Below, in pieces: positions 60,677-64,000 of a DNA stretch of 64,000 bases (position 1 is the first letter of the stretch; the number at the start of each line of letters is the position of its first letter). The translations under genes and the position numbers were made by a program. The notes beneath the pieces were generated by a model. That model was given only the letters and a program-made list of their open reading frames with translations, was not told the DNA's origin and did not search any database. Source of the stretch: Leptobrachium leishanense (lineage: Eukaryota; Chordata; Amphibia; Anura; Megophryidae); contig CM019066.1 of the NCBI GenBank assembly GCA_009667805.1, positions 327,790,690 through 327,854,689 of the forward strand. The letters are read 5' to 3'.

Positions 60677-61096
60677 ATATACATACAGCACTCTTACTCG
60701 CATGTTCAGTGAACATGCACCATTCAGGGTCAATCATTAAAAGCATCTACACTGTATCATTGTATCCTTCCTGGTAAAATACTTTATAAATTTAAGCCAG
60801 AGCTGTTAAACGCAGTCTTCCCCAGATGTCCCTGAACATCAACTCCCATGATTCCTTGGCCATCTACTGCTCTCAAAGAATTCTGGGAATTGTATGTATC
60901 AACATCTTGGGGGGCTGTGAATTTGACAGTCCTAATTAAAGCATTTTGCCCTTTTAGGAGAATATGCATTCTCATGTGTTATATATATATATATAGATTT
61001 ACATGCCACTCTAACAGTAAATGCAAACAAAGAGGCTCTCAATACAACTTAATTCACCTTTGTTTTATCACCAAGGTGCCAAAAAGTCCACATTGA

Positions 61097-61800
61097 GACT
61101 GAAACATTGGCGAGAAAGAAGGGGGGGGGGAAGGATTTATTAGCTGCGTTGACACAGTCTCCATGATTGCACTTACTGTTGGCATGGGGTGTTTATATAT
61201 GTATTTTCCATACATTATTATATATTAGAATAGCAGTACTTCGCCATTTCTTTTCTTCCTTTTCTGAAGGATCTGACACTGCCGCTTCAGGGGATTTACA
61301 GAGAGAGAGGTCCTTGGGTCTCATTCCTATAAGCCCTGTGTAACCAGATACAGCCTTGCAAAGAAACTATTCCGGCAGTCAATGTCCTGCAATGTTCAGC
61401 GCGCTGGCATGTTTATGAAACAGAAAACGACACCGCGTTACTCCAGGCACTGTTTAAGAAGTAAATTGGATTATAAAGTAGTATTATGACAGCAGCCATA
61501 ACTGCTTATTGACACTTAATGGGTTAGCTGGATGAATGGGACGACCCCCCTAAAATCGCTCTTATTGTGTTGCCAACCAGGAGACTTAAATTTAAAAAAG
61601 CACATTTTTGCAGAATGAGTAAATGAGTCACGGGGCCCTGCAGCCACATCTCACTGCGCCTGTCTTCAATTTCTCTGTGGAAAGACGACCTTTGAAAATC
61701 ACGATTACCTGGATTGTCATCTGTCAGACGGGCCGTTCCGCTGCTTCAATTTCAGCACCATTTATGAAATTATTCTACATAAACCTATACGAAACATTTT
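61097..61800. other. Non-repetitive sequence, possible conserved non-coding element
   Basis: 61260-61770 has balanced composition, few repeats and many homeobox-like AATTA/TTTATGA motifs. No splice-framed coding block was found in either direction. Confidence 0.35.
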
Positions 61801-61810
61801 TACAATATAG

Positions 61811-61834
61811 GATATATATATATATAATATATAT

Positions 61835-61892
<58 letters not shown>
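61811..61892. repeat. TA microsatellite
   Basis: About 80 bp of (TA)n with two small breaks. Shorter tracts occur near 62225-62246 and 62505-62530. Confidence 0.95.
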
Positions 61893-61894
<2 letters not shown>

Positions 61895-61984
61895 TATACA
61901 TACATACTTTTCCACCTCCCTCGAGCACTCACTTGCAAAAAATCCTGGTGCTGTGGTGCTTAATCCCAAAAATATATAAAGGGA

Positions 61985-62212
61985 GAACACGAATGGGAGC
62001 ACTCACGGTCTGTTGTAGATAAAATCTATAAACCTTTATTAGCGATGCATTTAAAATCTGACGTTTCGGCTCACACCAGAGCCTTCAAGGATAATCCTTG
62101 ATATCCCTGAAGAAGGCTCTGGTGTGAGCCGAAACGTCTGATTTTAAATGCATCGCTAATAAAGGTTTATAGATTTTATCTACAACAGACCGTGAGTGCT
62201 CCCATTCGTGAG
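61985..62212. repeat. Near-perfect palindrome with GAGCCGAAACGT core
   Basis: CACGAATGGGAGCACTCACG at the left mirrors CGTGAGTGCTCCCATTCGTG at the right, over arms of about 100 bp. The centre is near 62098 (AAGGATAATCCTTG). It lies between two TA tracts. Confidence 0.92.
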
Positions 62213-62501
62213 AGAGATATAGATATATATATATATATATATATATGAGAAAAACACCTGGAACTCTAGAATATTTAAAAAAAATCCAAAACCAAGTGCC
62301 GACCCGACACCAAAAGTGGAAAATTCCACACCAGATCACATTTGACAGGGAACAAAATTCTGAAAGTATTGTATAAAAGGTCCTTCAGGTTATGTGTATA
62401 ATATGTATATAAAACAATTCATGACAGAGTTTGGTCCCATCTCCTAGATAGCTCATTTGCAAAAATTCCAAAATCCAAAACATTTCAAAAATAATAATAA
62501 T

Positions 62502-62542
<41 letters not shown>

Positions 62543-62549
62543 TATTCCA

Positions 62550-63460
62550 ATGTAAACACACACACTACATATGATGTTTATTGAATGTTTAAAACCCTTT
62601 AGCATCAGGACCTCATGTCATGTAGTCACTGTAATAAATTAATAGATTAGGGAATGACATTATTCGACTGCACCTATCGTAGAATGCTTTTTGAAATGGC
62701 TTGCTGAGCCTCATGGAAAAACATGGTCCTCAACAGCTGTCACACCAAATTGTAAGCCATCCACCGACTTGAAATTCCAAAACGCCTCGCCTCAGCGTTC
62801 TGACCCACCGAAAAAAATGTGCATTTTAATTAATGTAAGAGAAGGTACGGCGGCTATGAAAGCATTACATCATATCCTGCCATGCCAAGTCTCCAGTACT
62901 TCATCCTGAAAGATTGCATTGCGACACCATCTCACACATTTTTACGAGCTGTGAACGCTCCGCATAAGAACGCGCTTTAGCATCTCGCATAACGTCGCAT
63001 TGTCCTGGGGACCGGCCGTTCTTGCCGCCTTCAGCATTTGCACCTGTTCGCAATCCGATTAAAAAAAAAAAAAAAAAGGGACGCCATTCAGTCTCCCTTT
63101 ATAAATCTTCAGCTCGCGGCACAGACCTGTAAAACTGTCATACGTTTACTCAAAGACCTAAAAATCCAGTCATTTTATAGCAATATATTCAGTGTCCCCC
63201 CCCCCTTCTACCCCCAGTCTGTGAAAGAACAGAGTGCTACTTCAAAGTGCACCGCGGCAGACCAAACCAGGTCAAAGAACCAGACCAGAGCAATCAGTTA
63301 TTGCCATTTTTACAGCACCGATCTGCACCATCTACCAGCTTGGCATCACTGGAGGATCACGGATTAACTGCAGGTCTGACCACAAAAAAATATACTATGT
63401 ATTCAACATGAAAACTTCAGAAACTTAATCTTACGTAGGAGATGCATTGTCATTATTATA
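62550..63460. other. No recognisable gene
   Basis: Mixed sequence with an A-run near 63060 and a C-run near 63197. No exon seen. Confidence 0.4.
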
Positions 63461-63466
63461 TTAACA

Positions 63467-64000
63467 GGTTTATTCAAAGAGAATCGAAAAGTCACTGCAC
63501 GTTTGGTGACTTTTCGTTCTCTTCAATTCGGTGCGATTTGGCAATCCCATTTCGGCGACCCTGCGGTGTATTCAGCAAGCACCACAGGGCAGTCGTAGTG
63601 CAGGGAAAAACCGCACGAACACTCCACGCAAAACCCGGTGAACGCACACCGAAACCCACAAAAACATCTGGATTAACCCCGCCGAACACGCCGGAAAAAC
63701 CCGAGCAGGAGCCGATCCCAGCGCAGAGCAGCTGCCGGAAAAAGCCCACACGCAGACGAATGGAGTGAAAGAAAAAAAAAAGAAAGAAACAGTTTGCTTG
63801 AATGTTTGAAAAGTAAAAACGCTGTTTGCAAAGAAACTACAGAACGAAAACGTCTGAAATTTACATATAAGATCCAATGAATGATAATAAAAAGGCTGTT
63901 ACAGAAAAAAAGAAACCGATTTTAAAAAACGGGAAAAATGCCTAAAAGATCCTAAAAAAATCTATACATAGAGACTTTTTACTGCAGAATATTATAATCA
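63467..64000. repeat. Family-P-like end followed by dispersed repeat S, copy 3 (cut by window edge)
   Basis: CAGGTTTATTCAAAGAGAAT resembles family P ends. From 63780 on, CAGTTTGCTTGAATGTTTGA, GATCCAATGAATGATAATAA and TTTTTACTGCAGAATATTAT match repeat S at 52550-52945. Confidence 0.65.

Noticed and set aside
61623..61979. 118-codon ORF with a long Tyr/Ile repeat
   Set aside because: Mostly the TA microsatellite translated; no other coding evidence.
45718..64000. N-terminal coding exon of disp1
   Set aside because: No minus-strand frame here resembles the His/Pro/Cys-rich N-terminal region or ends with a donor in the required phase. It is probably beyond the window.

Overview
This is a vertebrate nuclear window, most likely from an amphibian and probably an anuran. 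The only host gene I can support is spliced, with short exons and kilobase introns. The rest is a dense, nested field of transposons of kinds common in frogs: DIRS, Tc1/mariner, hAT and Harbinger MITEs, TTAA MITEs and L2-like LINE tails. The species call is inference.

Host gene. Six exons on the minus strand encode most of Dispatched homolog 1 (disp1), the 12-pass RND/sterol-sensing-domain protein that releases cholesterol-modified Hedgehog from producing cells. In transcript order they are 45717-45688 (a 30-nt microexon), 42223-42100, 40433-40306, 38441-38344, 35110-35013 and 22816-20183. All have GT-AG borders, the phases join without a break, and together they give about 1036 codons. The large N-terminal coding exon known from mammals is not visible and should lie beyond the right edge. 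The last exon stops about 75 residues after the last membrane helix, so the long cytoplasmic tail known from mammals is missing here.

1-20 kb is downstream of disp1: MITEs (two of them back to back around a shared TTA), an intact Tc1 element (6770-8386), a hAT-like element with a perfect 8-bp duplication (8463-9183), LINE 3' ends, and long stretches with no recognisable gene. 20-23 kb is the last disp1 exon. 23-35 kb is the 12-kb last intron, holding a probable solo LTR, a purine-rich minisatellite, hAT-like elements and a complete DIRS-type tyrosine-recombinase retrotransposon (29198-34715). The DIRS element has identical 170-bp inverted repeats, an internal complementary region and open gag, RT/RNase H/MT and recombinase frames. 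It lies 297 bp from a disp1 exon. 35-46 kb holds the small exons separated by nested elements, a hairpin-plus-minisatellite element and a dead Tc1 copy carrying a micro-inversion. 46-64 kb is upstream intron or flank: palindromic MITEs, foldbacks, a tRNA-derived SINE, a second, larger minisatellite of the same type, and LINE remnants.

The strongest leads are the apparently intact DIRS element with its gag-to-recombinase open frame, the intact Tc1 copy, the truncated disp1 tail, and the paired hairpin/minisatellite loci. All boundaries and identities were read by eye. No database was searched.
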